64,000 nt of DNA from Gossypium raimondii (taxonomy: Eukaryota > Streptophyta > Magnoliopsida > Malvales > Malvaceae): assembly GCF_025698545.1 (NCBI RefSeq), contig NC_068569.1, positions 23,312,001 to 23,376,000 on the forward strand, in the 5' to 3' direction. A program made the position numbers and the translations under genes. This document shows, piece after piece, positions 37,157 to 49,040 of the stretch. Below the pieces are notes generated by a model that had not been told where the DNA came from, searched no databases, and saw nothing but the letters and a program-made list of their open reading frames with translations. Numbering within the stretch: position 1 is the stretch's first letter; every line of letters starts with the position of its first letter.

Positions 37157-39096
37157 CTAACTGAAACTAATGACCATCCAAAAAACTTGAGCAATTATGA
37201 AAAAATAAGGAACAAAAATGGGTGGAGAATGGTTGGTGTTGAGTGGGTTGGGCTGGAAGTGAAGGAAAGCATGGGCTAACATGTCCCCCAGTCTGACCTG
37301 TGCAGGAGTGGTGAGATGTAGCCCATCTGGCTCCAGTGGAAGTCCCATGGCATCCACGTTTTCCACATTCGGAAGCTCTATCTTTAACTGGGCTTCTCTC
37401 ACTTCCTCTGTGTAACGTCCCTGTCCTGATGCTAGAACCACCTGCCAATCATTTAAAGCTATTTATTAGAAAATTTTCAACTTTTTTATTTAGTATTTTA
37501 ATTCCACACCAACTAAAACTTATATATTTTGGTAATTTTTTTATTATTTAATTTAAGTTTTAGAATTGATTTGATCAAAATTAATCGCTAATATGATTAA
37601 GTTTAATTTTTTATGTTTGGTTAACCAAACATGCTGCCTTTGTGTAATTACAAACAAAATTACACCTAAATTCAATTACTAGGTGACTTTTCAAACACTA
37701 CCTTAATTTTACATTTAATTTATCAAATATGCGATTTCATTTTGGTTCTAGTATTGATTTGATGAAATCAAATTATTAATATTATTAGTTAATTATGAAT
37801 TTTCATCAAATATTAATTAAATACCAAAAATTAAGTTTGTTCAAAATATATAATTTTTTTAATCAAATATAGATGCCAAATTAAACTAAAAATAACACAA
37901 GACTTGTTTATAGGATCCAAATTGAAGTTGATCACGTTCTCTTATTATTTAATTTAATGAAAATTTAATCTAAAATATATAATTTATTTAAAACTAACTA
38001 TAAGTTAATGCCTTAGCTCAAAATTCAGATTGAGTTATCCCCAAATTGAAAAAAGATAGTGAAATTACAATTCAAAGTTTTTAAGCAATTCCCGATTCTC
38101 AATGCTCCTAGAATGAACAAAAACGCAAGTTAAAGTTATTTGCCAACTTGAATTACATTGAACTCCACCGACATCAGCCAACATGAAAGCCTGTTTTTAA
38201 TCATCTAAACCAGTGGATTGGTGGGTTTCATGGGTTACATCCCGACCCAAAGGTCAAATTCAAGTCAACAACGAGTCAAACCTAATTCTAAACCAGGGTA
38301 AAGATATGCTACCGATTAAGTTGAATGAACCAAAATCCAAATCTAGTGGTTAAAAGAATCAGTATAACCATATTGAATTAACAGTGACCAATAATATGAG
38401 GTTTGCAAAGTGCCCTAAAATATCTGCAACTATTGAATAAAAAGAAACAATCAAACAGATGGTATTAATTACCTGGAAAATTGGGAGCCTAGGAGCCTGC
38501 AGATCAGAGCGCAAATCATTGAAAAATCTCTTCAATCTACCTTGATACAATTCAACATCTTGTTTATATATTGTATCAGTCTCCCCTTGATACCAAAGCA
38601 TGGCTTTATATGCTCCCCCACTCCGCAACGCCATTTGAGCCCTCTTCACCAGCTGTTCGTAAAGGAACCCCCCTTTCTGCCATTGGCTTAAATTGGTCCC
38701 TCCAATGGCGCAAGGCACCAATCCCACCAACCCAAAGTTTGGGTCCTTGCTCAACACAGCATTGGCAAATGCCATTCCGGGTCCAATCCCATTTGTTTTC
38801 TTGGCATCAATGTCAGCATGGATTGGCTCACGGGCTTCAACCCATGCCATGTCCGCACTTAGCTTGAAGATCCAAGGGTTAGGTTGGCATTGTGGAGGAA
38901 CATCGCCATCCCATGTGGGAATCCCCCTGACGCTGTGATTAGCGACGCCTCCACGACCCGCCATGTTGCTTTGTCCTGCCAGGATAATTATGTTCAACCT
39001 TTGTTCAAGTATATTTTGACATGATATAGAGGTGGCGTGAGCCAGAAGAGCCAAGAGAATGAGTGAAAGCATATATCCCATGGGGGCACTTTGCAA
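37157..39096 (-). CDS. Secreted SGNH carbohydrate esterase (sialate O-acetylesterase domain, 302 aa, 2 exons)
   Basis: Plant CE6-type esterase, likely removing acetyl groups from cell-wall or other glycans; the substrate is unknown. Exons on the minus strand are 39096-38473 and 37441-37157, with a GT/AG intron in phase 0. Residues 6-27 (MGYMLSLILLALLAHATSIS) look like a signal peptide, so secretion or apoplast is expected; the alternative start is Met6. Catalytic blocks: ILAGQSNMAGRGG with nucleophile Ser43; the oxyanion-hole type CAIGGTNLSQW; the conserved WYQGETD; and the Asp247/His250 pair in EPDGLHLT. Most plant homologues, about 260-280 residues, stop soon after AHAFL. Here a hydrophobic tail of about 34 residues follows (NPLNTNH..., FIIAQVFWMVISFS). 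It may be a real extension, read-through of a lost stop, or a sign that the true end was mis-called. Confidence 0.9.
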
Positions 39097-39956
39097 AAGC
39101 GAGATCTCTTAGAAGCTTGGAACCAAATATGTTGCCTTCTTATATGGCTATGCGTCTCGCATGAAAATAAGAGCCCCATCACAATCAAATTTGTTAGCTT
39201 TAACCATAATTCATTATCACATCTAATTAAACTTTTAATTAATTTTGTTAGATGGTAGAGTTTAACTACAATTAATAAAATTCTTCCAATATTTTCTTAA
39301 CCAATTATCGTATTCTAATTACACATATAACTATATTAATTCATTATATTACTTACGCAAACTACATGCATACACGAAGTTAATATCCACATCATCGCAT
39401 GGCATACCAGTCATCACGTGTATTTTATTCCAAATGTTGGCTTGGTTGGTGGGGGTTATCAGCCTCGTCCCTCGTCCCTTTTAGGATAACTGAAATGCCC
39501 AAAAATTTGTACCTATACAGGCTGGCACCCTCACACTTTAACTCTTTTGTTTTTCTTTCAAATCATTTAGGCTTATATCTTTTTAATTTGTTTTTTTTTA
39601 ATAATTAAATTTTATGGTTTTAAAAACACTTTTAATTCTTAAAAACATATATTAATATAGATAATTTTAGATCAATAAAATAAAAATATAGGGTTGATTT
39701 AAAATTTTATCCAGCATGATATATGATAAATTCAATATTTAATTTTTAAAAATATATTTTGGTAAATTAACAAGTTGTATTATAAAAACTTTGGTATATT
39801 ATTGTTTGTATTTTCATATCACGTGATGTAATATGAAATAGTGCCAGGGTCTAACTGGCCAGCACTGACCTCTGTCTTCCCACCCAATGTTCCTTTCATA
39901 ATCTTATATTATAACAACCTGTAATCGACCAAATCACGTACTAAAGGGAGATTCAA
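39097..39956. other. Esterase upstream region
   Basis: Contains the esterase promoter on the minus strand; no unambiguous TATA box. No further gene found. The plus-strand frame at 39399-39608 has no recognisable domain. Confidence 0.4.
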
Positions 39957-40172
39957 ATCAAACAAACTGAATCCTATATCATCATTACTCTCTTCCTCTA
40001 GTTCCTCCTTTTCCTCTGCAGGAGGAGGAGGAACAACACTGCCTCCACCGCCAGCTACAATAGGTGCAGCTGTCATGACTGGGGTACCAACACCAGCAGC
40101 TCTGACATTGATTCTCAATGTCGCACTTCTCAAAAAAGTTTAACAAACACGTTTGGTCCATAAGACTCAACA
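39957..40172 (-). pseudogene. 60S acidic ribosomal protein P1 C-terminal fragment
   Basis: The minus strand encodes FFEKCDIE in one frame, then after a shift near 40110 an Ala/Gly/Pro-rich hinge (VMTAAPIVAGGGG...) and EELEEESNDDIGFSLFD. The last part is the acidic tail shared by ribosomal stalk proteins P0/P1/P2, which recruits translation factors. The preceding FEK segment fits P1. The stop after FD is lost and the frame runs on (LNLPLVRD...). The N-terminal helical domain is missing. This is a broken gene copy, not a working stalk protein. Confidence 0.75.
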
Positions 40173-41010
40173 AACACATTTGCAATTTTAACTAGCGTGG
40201 GAATTCTTCTTATTTATTATTTATTTAATTAAACCATATAAATTAATCGAACCAACAAACCGATAAATTTAATTGATTTTGAAAACCTTCAAATTTTCAA
40301 TATAAAACCTTGTTAAAATCCTGCAACTGAAAGATGCATGCAACGGAAAATCAGGGCCTGATTTTTGTTACATCTCACCACGTCATTATCTATTCTCCTT
40401 ACGTGTTACATTAAGCTTTATGTGATATTTGTTCCTTCCTATTGTTGTTTATGATGGTGAAAATATTTTGTTTTAGGGATAAATTTGTTATCTTCCTCTT
40501 TAATTTCATAAATGTTTAGTTTTTTTTTGTGACTCTACTCGACGTTTTGGTTCTTTTATTGTGATAAATACTTGCAATATTTAAAATATATTGCGCTTGA
40601 GATGTGACAAAACTAAATATATTATAATATTTAAAATCTAAAACTAAAAGATGGTGGGCTAGATTTATTGTTAATCATCAAGTTGTTAAAATGGAGAGAT
40701 AAGAAAGCTCAAAACCCACTTTTATTTATGTTTTGTGGTGGTTTAGAGAAGACAAAAATTGTTGGCAGATTAAGTTAATTAATCACACACTAAGCATGGT
40801 AGCTAATTTACTTTAGCCCAAATGATGTGATGTTTATGAAGCTTAGCTTTAAGTGATGGATAGCCTAACTTCAGTTTTATAGGCTAAACCATCATTTGTC
40901 TTTAAATACTTCATAATTGTTTTATTTCATCATAATAACAGGCATGAAGCAACAATCTTATTTTTGTTATGATATCAACTTTTTCACATTTTTTGACTTT
41001 ATATCCACTC
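40173..41010. other. Intergenic, nothing recognised
   Basis: AT-rich DNA between the P1 fragment and the Harbinger-like element; no supported feature. Confidence 0.45.
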
Positions 41011-41169
41011 TAAGAGCTTGTTTGGTTGGGTGTATTGGCATAGCCATTACACCCCTAATCGTGGGCCCCACTCAATACATTGTTTGGTTGGGTGTATTAG
41101 TCTAATACGGGTCTATTACATTACTGATCTAATCCCCAAATTCCACCGATTTCCAATCCCTTCGTTGTG

Positions 41170-41413
41170 CTCAGTTTAGGTCCGGATTGAGTTTTGGTCC
41201 CTGTTTTACCCTCCTGTTTCTTCCTTCTACCTTTCTTCTCCACTCTCCTCACCTTTTTGTCTTACCTTTCTATCTCCACCGATTCACGCTTCTACCTTTC
41301 TATCTTACCTCTCTTTGGTGTCACAACCGAGTTCAACACCGATCGAAAGCGACCTCCTTCTCACGTTTTCCGTTCCTCTCCATCGGTGAAACTGTGTTCA
41401 GTCCATTGGAACC
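41170..41413 (+). other. Captured leader exon ending at a splice donor
   Basis: A pyrimidine-rich, higher-GC stretch ends ...GAACCG|GTAAGG at 41414, a good donor, upstream of the AC19 coding fragment. It looks like the 5' untranslated exon of the captured gene. Leu/Phe-rich frames here are by-products of the pyrimidine bias. Confidence 0.45.
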
Positions 41414-41541
41414 GGTAAGGAAGATACAACCTTATTTTTTATTTAAAAATATGTTTTCCCAATGATTATTGGATTAAATTTCATCCTTTTAATAGTTTTG
41501 TTTCTTGGCTTGGAGATTTAGAAATTGGATTAAAGGAAACA

Positions 41542-41815
41542 ATGGAACACGGGTCTTTCACGATAATAGTGTCGCCACTTTTCTTTAACCGATGAGGATC
41601 ATACCATAGCTAACGCTATTAGATTCACTTTGAATCAAGAGTCAGTTCACTCACCTCTGTTTTTGGCTTTGATTCATGCTGGGTTTTCTTTGTTTTAAGT
41701 GATTGTATTGAAAGTGGAAGCTATCCTTTTATGTTGTGCACCCAAGGGTTACATTCTGTGGCTACAGATTCCTCATCCTTCGAGGCTCGAGTTAATATTA
41801 GAGTTCAAACCACTG
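41542..41815 (+). pseudogene. RNA polymerase I/III subunit AC19 (RPAC2) gene fragment, broken
   Basis: ATG at 41542 gives MEHGSFT, the start of plant AC19. After a frameshift near 41583 the sequence reads SLTDEDHTIANAIRFTLNQ (to about 41640). An intron-like gap of about 100 bases follows. Then PRVTFCGY, IPHPS and EARVNIRVQTTG come in shifting frames (41743-41815), followed by a donor GTAAAC. These are consecutive pieces of the small alpha-like subunit that pairs with AC40 in polymerases I and III. The acceptor before the second exon has lost its AG (GCACCC instead of GCAG/ACC). The downstream exon was not found. A retained intron shows it was copied from genomic DNA, not from mRNA. Confidence 0.8.
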
Positions 41816-42399
41816 GTAAACTCAATATAACACTCTTTTCAAGTTAGAAGGAAATGAAATTAGATCCTTAAATATTGTGTTTTCAATGCTAAGGCGTGCT
41901 TTTGTTGCTAAAATAATTGTGGTAACACTGTTTGATTCAGTTAGAAGTCAAATGTCGTTTCCATATGTGAACAATTTCGGTTTTAAGTAGCGACTTTGTT
42001 TCATGTTGGCTGGACATTTTCCAGTTAGTAATTATAAGTTTGAATTTGGCTACTAAATCACGCCGCTTAATGATTTCAGTGTCTTTGGTGTTTGACTTTC
42101 AGTTGAATTGTCTTTGGTTTGAATATTTTTAGTGATGGAAATAAGCACGATTTATTTGAATTATGATTGAATTGGAGAAGTCGCTTTTGTACATTTTGAG
42201 AAATATCGTGCCCTTGGATACACAAAGGGTGTTAACTTGCGCCATCTCAATTACCCCATTCCCGCCCATTGAATTGGAGAAAGTTCTTTTTTAATGATTC
42301 GTGTTGCTACCGATTTTTAGTGAAATGATATTTTTCTTATGATGTGTTTTCTTCTTTATGAAGAGCTCATTTCATAAAGTTAACCTTTCTATTATGCAG

Positions 42400-42545
42400 A
42401 GGTGCGATTTGATGCATCACAATAGGCATTTTTGGAAACGATGTCCTCGAGGAAGTTGAATTGGGGGCTAGATGATGAGGATGAGGATTTACCGCAATTG
42501 GACTTGATGAAGAGAAGTTTTGTTTGATCAAGAGGAGGTTAATAT
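42400..42545 (+). pseudogene. Second captured coding-like exon in the Harbinger-like element
   Basis: After an acceptor-like TTATGCAG (42393-42400) the plus strand carries an ATG (about 42441) with MSSRKLNWGLDDEDED and a few more residues, then a stop near 42527. Acidic, codon-like sequence in an AT-rich element suggests an exon of another host gene. I do not recognise the protein. Confidence 0.4.
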
Positions 42546-44159
42546 TCTTGTTTCTTTCAGTTTTATTTTTCCTATTTCGATTGTTCTTGCAAGTTTCGCA
42601 AAGATAGCACAACCAAAGGACTATTCGATCGGAAAATAAATGTCTCCTTCCAGCGCCATGCTAAAAATAGCCTTTTAGATTATTTTTGGATTTTTCTCCA
42701 TGTTCTTTAATAGATAGATTCCATGCATTCAATTAGTGGTTGGCATGCGAGTTTTATTTGTGGAATAAAGCTCTGTGGGAGTTCATATTATATATTGTTC
42801 TATTTGTCTGTGCAAAACATTGTGAACCTTATTCTCTGTATTTATAAATTGACAATGTAGCCATCTTGGTTGGCTGCTTTCCGAAGTCAATTTATTTGAT
42901 TCGTTCTCTTTGCTCTTCACAATGAGAGGTAGCTCTTTTGTACTTTTTTAATAAGATCATATTATACATGCTCTTTTGCAGTGGTCTAGTGGTTTAGTAT
43001 CTTGTTAATAAAACCATATTATATATTTAAATAGTTTGGAGATTGTGTTAACTGTATTTGGTGCATCTTGAAGTAATGTTTGTTGTGTCTTATATGCTTC
43101 CCGAATCAAATATGGAGAGAAGGTAGTATATGGAGTTTATATTTTCAAGTATTTTTCACACAATTGATTTATCTGTTCCCTTCATTGAGGGGAAAACATG
43201 GAATGAATTGACTTACACCTCACTTCTTCCTCAAACACCTTTTGTACCACTTATTTTCATAAAATGATAAGAATCTTTTCAGATTACAACTTCCAGAGGT
43301 CTATGTCACCTTCTTGACAATCAGGTTTTTAGGAATCTTTTTACCCATCATGCAGAAGTTTTAGACAAAATCTTGTTCGTGGTTGCTGCTAGATGCATGA
43401 TACTGCCTCATTTCCTCTGTGGTGGTTCTTTGCTCTCCCCCTTCTTAGTATTTTTGGTTGTTGAGTCTTGGAGGCGCTTGTATTCAAGAATGGTTTGGCT
43501 TGCTTTGATGCATTGCTTCAGATATCTTTGTAGAAAACGAATCAGATCTATTATTAACACAAATTTGATTAGTTCATGCCAATGGATTTGTAAAGTTAAA
43601 TTAGTTATTGGCGTTAGAAATTTACTCTTATGCCTGGAAGGAGATCTGGCTTATAGATCAACTATTGGAGTTAATTGTGGAAATTTGTTTGATTTGGTTT
43701 CTTATAAAATTGTTACCCTGTTCTATTTATGTTGGAGTAGCTGAAATCTGATGTTGGATTTGTCATTAACAAATAGCAATCCAAAAAGAGAGGAAAGTGA
43801 TATCATCCCCTCCACTTTTTCCTTGGAATTGCGTACTTCAAACTTTTTAAATTGTATAAATTCATATAAGAAAATTTATTATGATGTTGTAAAACTATAT
43901 AACATATGGATTATGATGTAGAATTTCATTTTCATCTAACCTTTTCTTAATATAAGTTAATTATGTTTATGCAGAATATAATTCTCAAGTTATTTTTTGA
44001 TTTTAGTAAATTCATATAAGAACATTTTATTATTAAATTATATTTAATATTAATTATTTTAAATTGTATAAATTCATATAAGAAAATTTATTATCACGAA
44101 TTTTATGAAATTATATATTATTATTAAATTATATTTAATAATAATTATTTTAAATTATA

Positions 44160-44620
44160 CAAATTCATATAAGAAAATTTATTAGTTATAATTATTTTAA
44201 ATTTTATTAAATCATATATTTTAATTAAAATATTTTTAATATTAATTACTTCAAATTATATTTTATAGTATCATATATTATGATTTTAGCAAATTCATAT
44301 AAGAATGTTGATTATTAAGAATTTTATTACATATATTTTAATTAAAATATTTTTAATATTAATTACTTCAAATTATATTTTATGGTATCATATATTATGA
44401 TTTTAGTAAATTCATATAAGAATTTTGATTATTAAGAATTTTATTAAATTATATATTTTAATTAAAATATATTTAATAATAATTATGTTAAATTATATTT
44501 TATAGTATCATATATTATGATTTGAGTAAATTCATATAAGATATTGATTATTAAGAATTTTATTAAATTATATATTTTAATTATAATATATTTAATAATT
44601 ATTATGTTTAAATATAATTA
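44160..44620. repeat. AT-rich tandem repeat, unit about 119 bp
   Basis: Units begin AAATTCATATAAG at about 44162, 44290, 44408 and 44528. Spacing is 118-128 bases and similarity between neighbours is high, with looser copies from about 43855. The array lies inside the Harbinger-like element. Confidence 0.7.
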
Positions 44621-44738
44621 AATGTTCTATTATTGATATTAATAATCTTATTAAAATTTAAATAACAATATGAATAATTATTTACCCAAACAAATTTATG
44701 CTAAGGGTATTCTAGTCATTTTAGTTTTTTCCATTATG

Positions 44739-44893
44739 CTATTACACCTCTATTCCATTCAACCAAACACAAGATTACTATTACGCCTCTATTCCATTAC
44801 ACTCAACCAAACAGTTGATTTGCTATTACACCTCTATTCCATTACACCTCTATTCCATTACACCTCTAATCCAATACACCTCTAATCCAATAC
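44739..44893. repeat. Short tandem repeats of the TIR motif (ATTACACCTCTATTCC)
   Basis: CATTACACCTCTATTC-type units of 15-16 bases recur at least six times just inside the right end. This is a sub-terminal repeat block as seen in many TIR elements. Confidence 0.65.
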
Positions 44894-44914
44894 AGCGAAC
44901 CAAACGTGCTCTAA

Positions 44915-45886
44915 TAGTTAATTCAAATTTTGAATAAAATTATTAAGTCTAAATTTGTTAAATTGTTCATCTATAGAAATGTAATAAAAGAATAATATGG
45001 AATGGCATATAAATGTATATTTATATATGATATATATAGATTTGACCCGAATTTAATGAATTTAAATAGGGAAAAATATTAAATTTATACATTAATTTTG
45101 ATTCGATGTACAATTTGATATTTAAACTTTGATTTGGTGCAATTATACAAATGAAACTTTAATTATGATTCAATTGTACATATTTAAAGAAATAAATATA
45201 TATACATTAATTTTCATATTGAATTAATATAATTGTTTATGTAAGCAATATATCGAGTAAAATATTGTTAATTCGATAATGTTGTTAGTGATTTGTGAAA
45301 ATCAAATCAAATCAAAATTTCATGTATAAAATTACAAAAAAATCAAAATTCATGTATGACATTACACATTAGATCAATGTTCATGTATAATTTTTATTTG
45401 ATAAATGATTGAAAATTTTAATTTCATTGAGTTTCAACATTTAATTTTATTTTCAACAAAAAGTGTGGAATGAAATAAGCAGGTGTATAATTATTTATCA
45501 GTTAAAAATAAAATTATTTTATTTTGTTTTTAAAATTTTACATTAAAATGAAATGAATCTTTACTTTTGTTAAATTTTGCAATTTATTATATATATTTGG
45601 TACAAAGAATAAATAAAAGATACTAAAACCTTATTTGATAAAGTGTAAAAGATATCCAATCAACTAAAATTAACATTTTATAAATTAATTTTTAAACACG
45701 TTTGATAACCCATAGTAAAATTGCGGATAGATTTTTTTCCAAAAAAAAAGTGAACAATGATAAGTAGATAGATTATATTATCTTTTATCAAACAATATAA
45801 TCATATTTAGTATTAATATTAGGTAATACACCAAACATATTTTATAAATTAAATTGAATACTTAATTTTTCAGTTTATCAAACATA
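44915..45886. other. AT-rich intergenic DNA with dispersed repeat copy 2
   Basis: About 45060-45400 is a further copy of the dispersed repeat seen at 405-660 and 61195-61710. No gene. Confidence 0.45.
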
Positions 45887-45891
45887 GTCTA
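45887..45891. repeat. Target-site duplication GTCTA, left copy
   Basis: GTCTA precedes the 5' LTR and recurs at 57068-57072 after the 3' LTR. Confidence 0.9.
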
Positions 45892-47402
45892 TGATAGCAA
45901 GATAAATTCGTATTTTTAATATATTTATTTTAACTAATTATCAAATAAAATGCTATTGAATTTGGATTTTTCTTATTAGGAATGAAGTAGGTGTGCTGAA
46001 TTCAAACTCTTACAAAAAAAGGACTAAATTAGAACAAAAAGCAAATAGGAGGGCTTGATTGAAAGATTGAACATTCAGAGATGATTGGATAAAAATTAAA
46101 GGGTTGAAATTTTTTTTAAAAAGTGGCTGGATAAAGATTGAAGAATTTTTGATATTGTTACAACTTTGTAATTAGTTTAAATTCTAGTTTAAATTTAATT
46201 TTTTAATTTTGAATTATTTAGTGATAATATTTAGAATTATTTAGTGATAATGTTTAGGAAAAATCTAGCTAAATTTTAACACTATAAGTATGTATAAATA
46301 CGTAGTGGCTACAACCAATTAAACACACTTTAGCTTCGACTTTGGCTCTAATAAATTCTTTTTCTTTTTTTCTTTCCTTTCTAGCGTCAATTCCCATACG
46401 GTTTCATTCATTTTTTTACTTTCAACCTTTTTGGTTTAATTCCTTCCAAGGCCCTTTCTCTTTCCACTTTCCACTTTCCACAAGTTCATTTAAACCATTT
46501 ATTAAAATTCTTTTCATGATTAACTAAACTCTTTTTTAGCTTTAGCCCGAAAATTACTCCAATAAAACAATCGTGAGATACGAGCCCACTCAAAAAACCT
46601 CTCAACGCAGTATTTTCTATCTCTTTGGTATATGAGATAGTACAAATTCGTCATTTAAAGTTGATTCAGCTTCGATTCAAAAAGTGTACGCTGGGTTGGA
46701 GTTATTTAGCGTATAGTTGGGAAGACGAATCAGCCGTGCTGTGTTCGAATTCCCACGAACAAATTGACATGTCTAGGTGGGAAAAGCCAGTTGGATTCCG
46801 TTAAGGGAGATAGAGATCGAATTTAAACGACCCACGCGGTTGAGGTCATTGATTCGAGTTGGGATTTTCAAAGCGCAAGGCTGTCAAAATCTTAAATTGC
46901 GAACACGCGTATCGCAATTAGAAATTTGGCAAGAGTTGGTTTGCAGGTCGTACCGGAATTGACTACTTAAGGAAAAGTTGGCGATCGGGACGTTCTTGGT
47001 CGCTATAACTAGCTTATTGCTTGGAAAGGAAAATCTATTTCAAGGATCGATTCAAGATTGGAGTACATCGAGGCTAAGGCTAATCTTAAAAAAATATTTT
47101 ATTTATCCATTTATTTATTTTCTTAAATTTATTTATTTTTCACATTTCTGGATCTGTTTTATTTTAATTTTGTATTTTCTTCTTTATTTATCTTAACCAA
47201 TTTAAACCCCCTCTATTTTTTTTATTTTCAGCATTTCTACGCATAAGTCGTGGGCACGACTATGACTGCGACATCGATTCTGGTCACGAAAAAAGGCGAA
47301 ATTAGATAGCCAGTCCCTTTGGATTCGACCCTACTGCTCTATACTGCTAATTACTTTTATTTTGTTGTAAGAATTTATATTTGGTGGTTTCGACGTCCAT
47401 CA
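45892..47402 (+). repeat. 5' LTR (1511 bp)
   Basis: Runs TGATAGCAAG...CGTCCATCA. TATA box TATAAATA at 46293-46300. The matching 3' copy is at 55567-57067. Confidence 0.92.
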
Positions 47403-47407
47403 AATTT

Positions 47408-47425
47408 TGACGCTGTTACCGGGGA
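47408..47425 (+). promoter_or_regulatory. Primer-binding site (tRNA-Asp type)
   Basis: TGACGCTGTTACCGGGGA, 5 bases after the 5' LTR. The complement of the plant tRNA-Asp 3' end is TGGCGCCGTTGCCGGGGA, so 15 of 18 match and all three changes are transitions. tRNA-Asp priming is typical of the Athila and Tat lineages. Confidence 0.75.
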
Positions 47426-47460
47426 TTGGTGAAATTTTCTAATTTTTGTTTGTTTTCTTT

Positions 47461-48960
47461 ATGACTAGGTCAGAATAAGAGACTCTAGCATTTGAACTAG
47501 AGATAGAAAAGTTGGCTTGTACACTTCGAAGAGAAGCTATTCGGTGCGATAAACAACCACAACACGATCTTGAATAAGAGTCTTACACCGAAGATATCTA
47601 CTTATCTGAAGATTCAAGCAAAATGACAGATCAAACTATACGCTAACTTGCAGCTGCACCAGATGAACAACAACTGCTATGTATAACTTATCTGATGGGC
47701 CAAACACCATTCGAGTTAAAGTCAGGATTAATACATTTATTGCCTACTTTCTGCGGTTTGAAAAATGAGAACCCACATACTCCTCTGAAAGAGTTCCACA
47801 TGGTTTGTCTGAGCATGAAACCAGATGGAGTAATTGAGGATCAAATAAAACTACGAGCTTTTCATTTTTCATTAGCTGATTCTGCTAGAGAATGGTTGTC
47901 TTATTTACCTCTGGAATTTGTTATTACTTGGACTGATATGTCTCGATTGTTTCTTGACAGGTTTTTCTCAGCAGCTTGAGCAGTCGAATTAAGGAGAAGT
48001 ATAGTCGGAATACAACAAAAAGAAGCAGAGTCGCTCTATGAATATTGGAAGCGATACAATAAGTTGTGCGCAAGTTGCCCACAACATGGCCTGTCTGAAC
48101 AGTCGCTCCTATAGTATTTCTACGATGGGTTACTCCCAATGGAAATGAAGATGATTGATGCTGCTAGTGGAGGGGCTCTTGTGAACATGACTCCCTAAAG
48201 AGCTATAGAATTAATTTTGACTATGGCTGCAAATTCTCTACAGTATTGACCACTTATGGAACCTACATGAGCTAAGTACTCCTTCCATAGTAAATAAGAT
48301 TGATAAACTTACTAATGCGGTTAAAAATATACTTGCAGGATAGACAAACCTAGCTCGGTTGTGTGGGATTTGTGCTAATCCTGATCATCCTATCGATTCA
48401 TACCTAATTTTACTTAAGGACACAACTGCACAAGTAGATGTCGTTGGGAACTTCCCATGCCACCTCAAAGGTGCTATGATCCATATTCGAACACGTATAA
48501 TGTAGAGTGGAGGGATTACCCAAATCTAAGCTATGGATCGAATCCTCGATACAATCAACTATATCAACCAAGGTCACCTCCGTCTCAATAGTATCAACCT
48601 CCAAAGTCATCTTTCGAAACCACAGTAGAAAGGCTAGCCGTTAGCACTAAAAAGTTCCAACAAAAGACTGAAGCGCATCTCTAGGAAATGGATCAGCAAA
48701 TAAGTAAGTTAGCTCTTATAATTAGTCGTTTGGAGAACCAAGGAAAATTACCATATCAAATCGAGCCGAACCCACGTCCAAATGCAAGTGTTGTGCCCAT
48801 AAAGGATGGAAAAGAGTCAGAACTAGTGGCAGGCTTGAATCGTGACCACAACGTTGAACACGAAGCCGAACCAGCAGCTCCCACTGCTCCGATGCCTCAT
48901 AAACCATTTGTTGTACCTCCACCATACCCTGGAAGGCTTGCCTAAGTTAAAAAGGAACGA
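47461..48960 (+). pseudogene. gag of the gypsy element, broken
   Basis: Begins MTRSE at 47461 and meets a stop after five codons. The clearest part is 47695-47979: FELKSGLIHLLPTFCGLKNENP...FHFSLADSAREWLSYLP, the plant retrotransposon capsid domain. It continues past a stop with ESLYEYWKRYNKLCASCPQHG. A proline-rich linker (48840-48945) follows. Multiple stops prevent expression of a capsid. Confidence 0.85.
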
Positions 48961-49040
48961 GAGGAAAAAGAAATCCTTGAGACGTTCTGAAAGGTAGAAA
49001 TTAATATTCCTTTACTTGATGTTATTAAATAGGTTCCACG

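Larger units (their letters stand above)
41011..44914. mobile_element. PIF/Harbinger-like element (3.9 kb) carrying host gene fragments
   Basis: TAA at 41011-41013 and 44912-44914 flanks an element at 41014-44911 with imperfect inverted ends, GAGCTTGTTTGGTTGGGTGT and the inverse of ...CGAACCAAACGTGCTC. Both ends also carry sub-terminal ATTACACC repeats. A 3-bp TWA target and TIRs with GTTTGGTT suit PIF/Harbinger (Tourist-like) elements. I find neither a Harbinger transposase nor its Myb-like partner. Instead the left half holds an intron-containing AC19 gene fragment. A second coding-like exon follows, and the right half holds AT-rich tandem repeats. Such gene-bearing non-autonomous elements are called Pack-TIR elements. 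Confidence 0.75.

Noticed and set aside
41187..41465. Leu/Phe/Pro-rich 92-residue frame
   Set aside because: Product of a pyrimidine-rich leader in the captured AC19 copy; ends beyond the splice donor.
44160..44620. Spaced repeats that might suggest a CRISPR-like array
   Set aside because: Units are contiguous 118-128 base tandem repeats in a plant transposon, with no constant short repeat and variable spacer.
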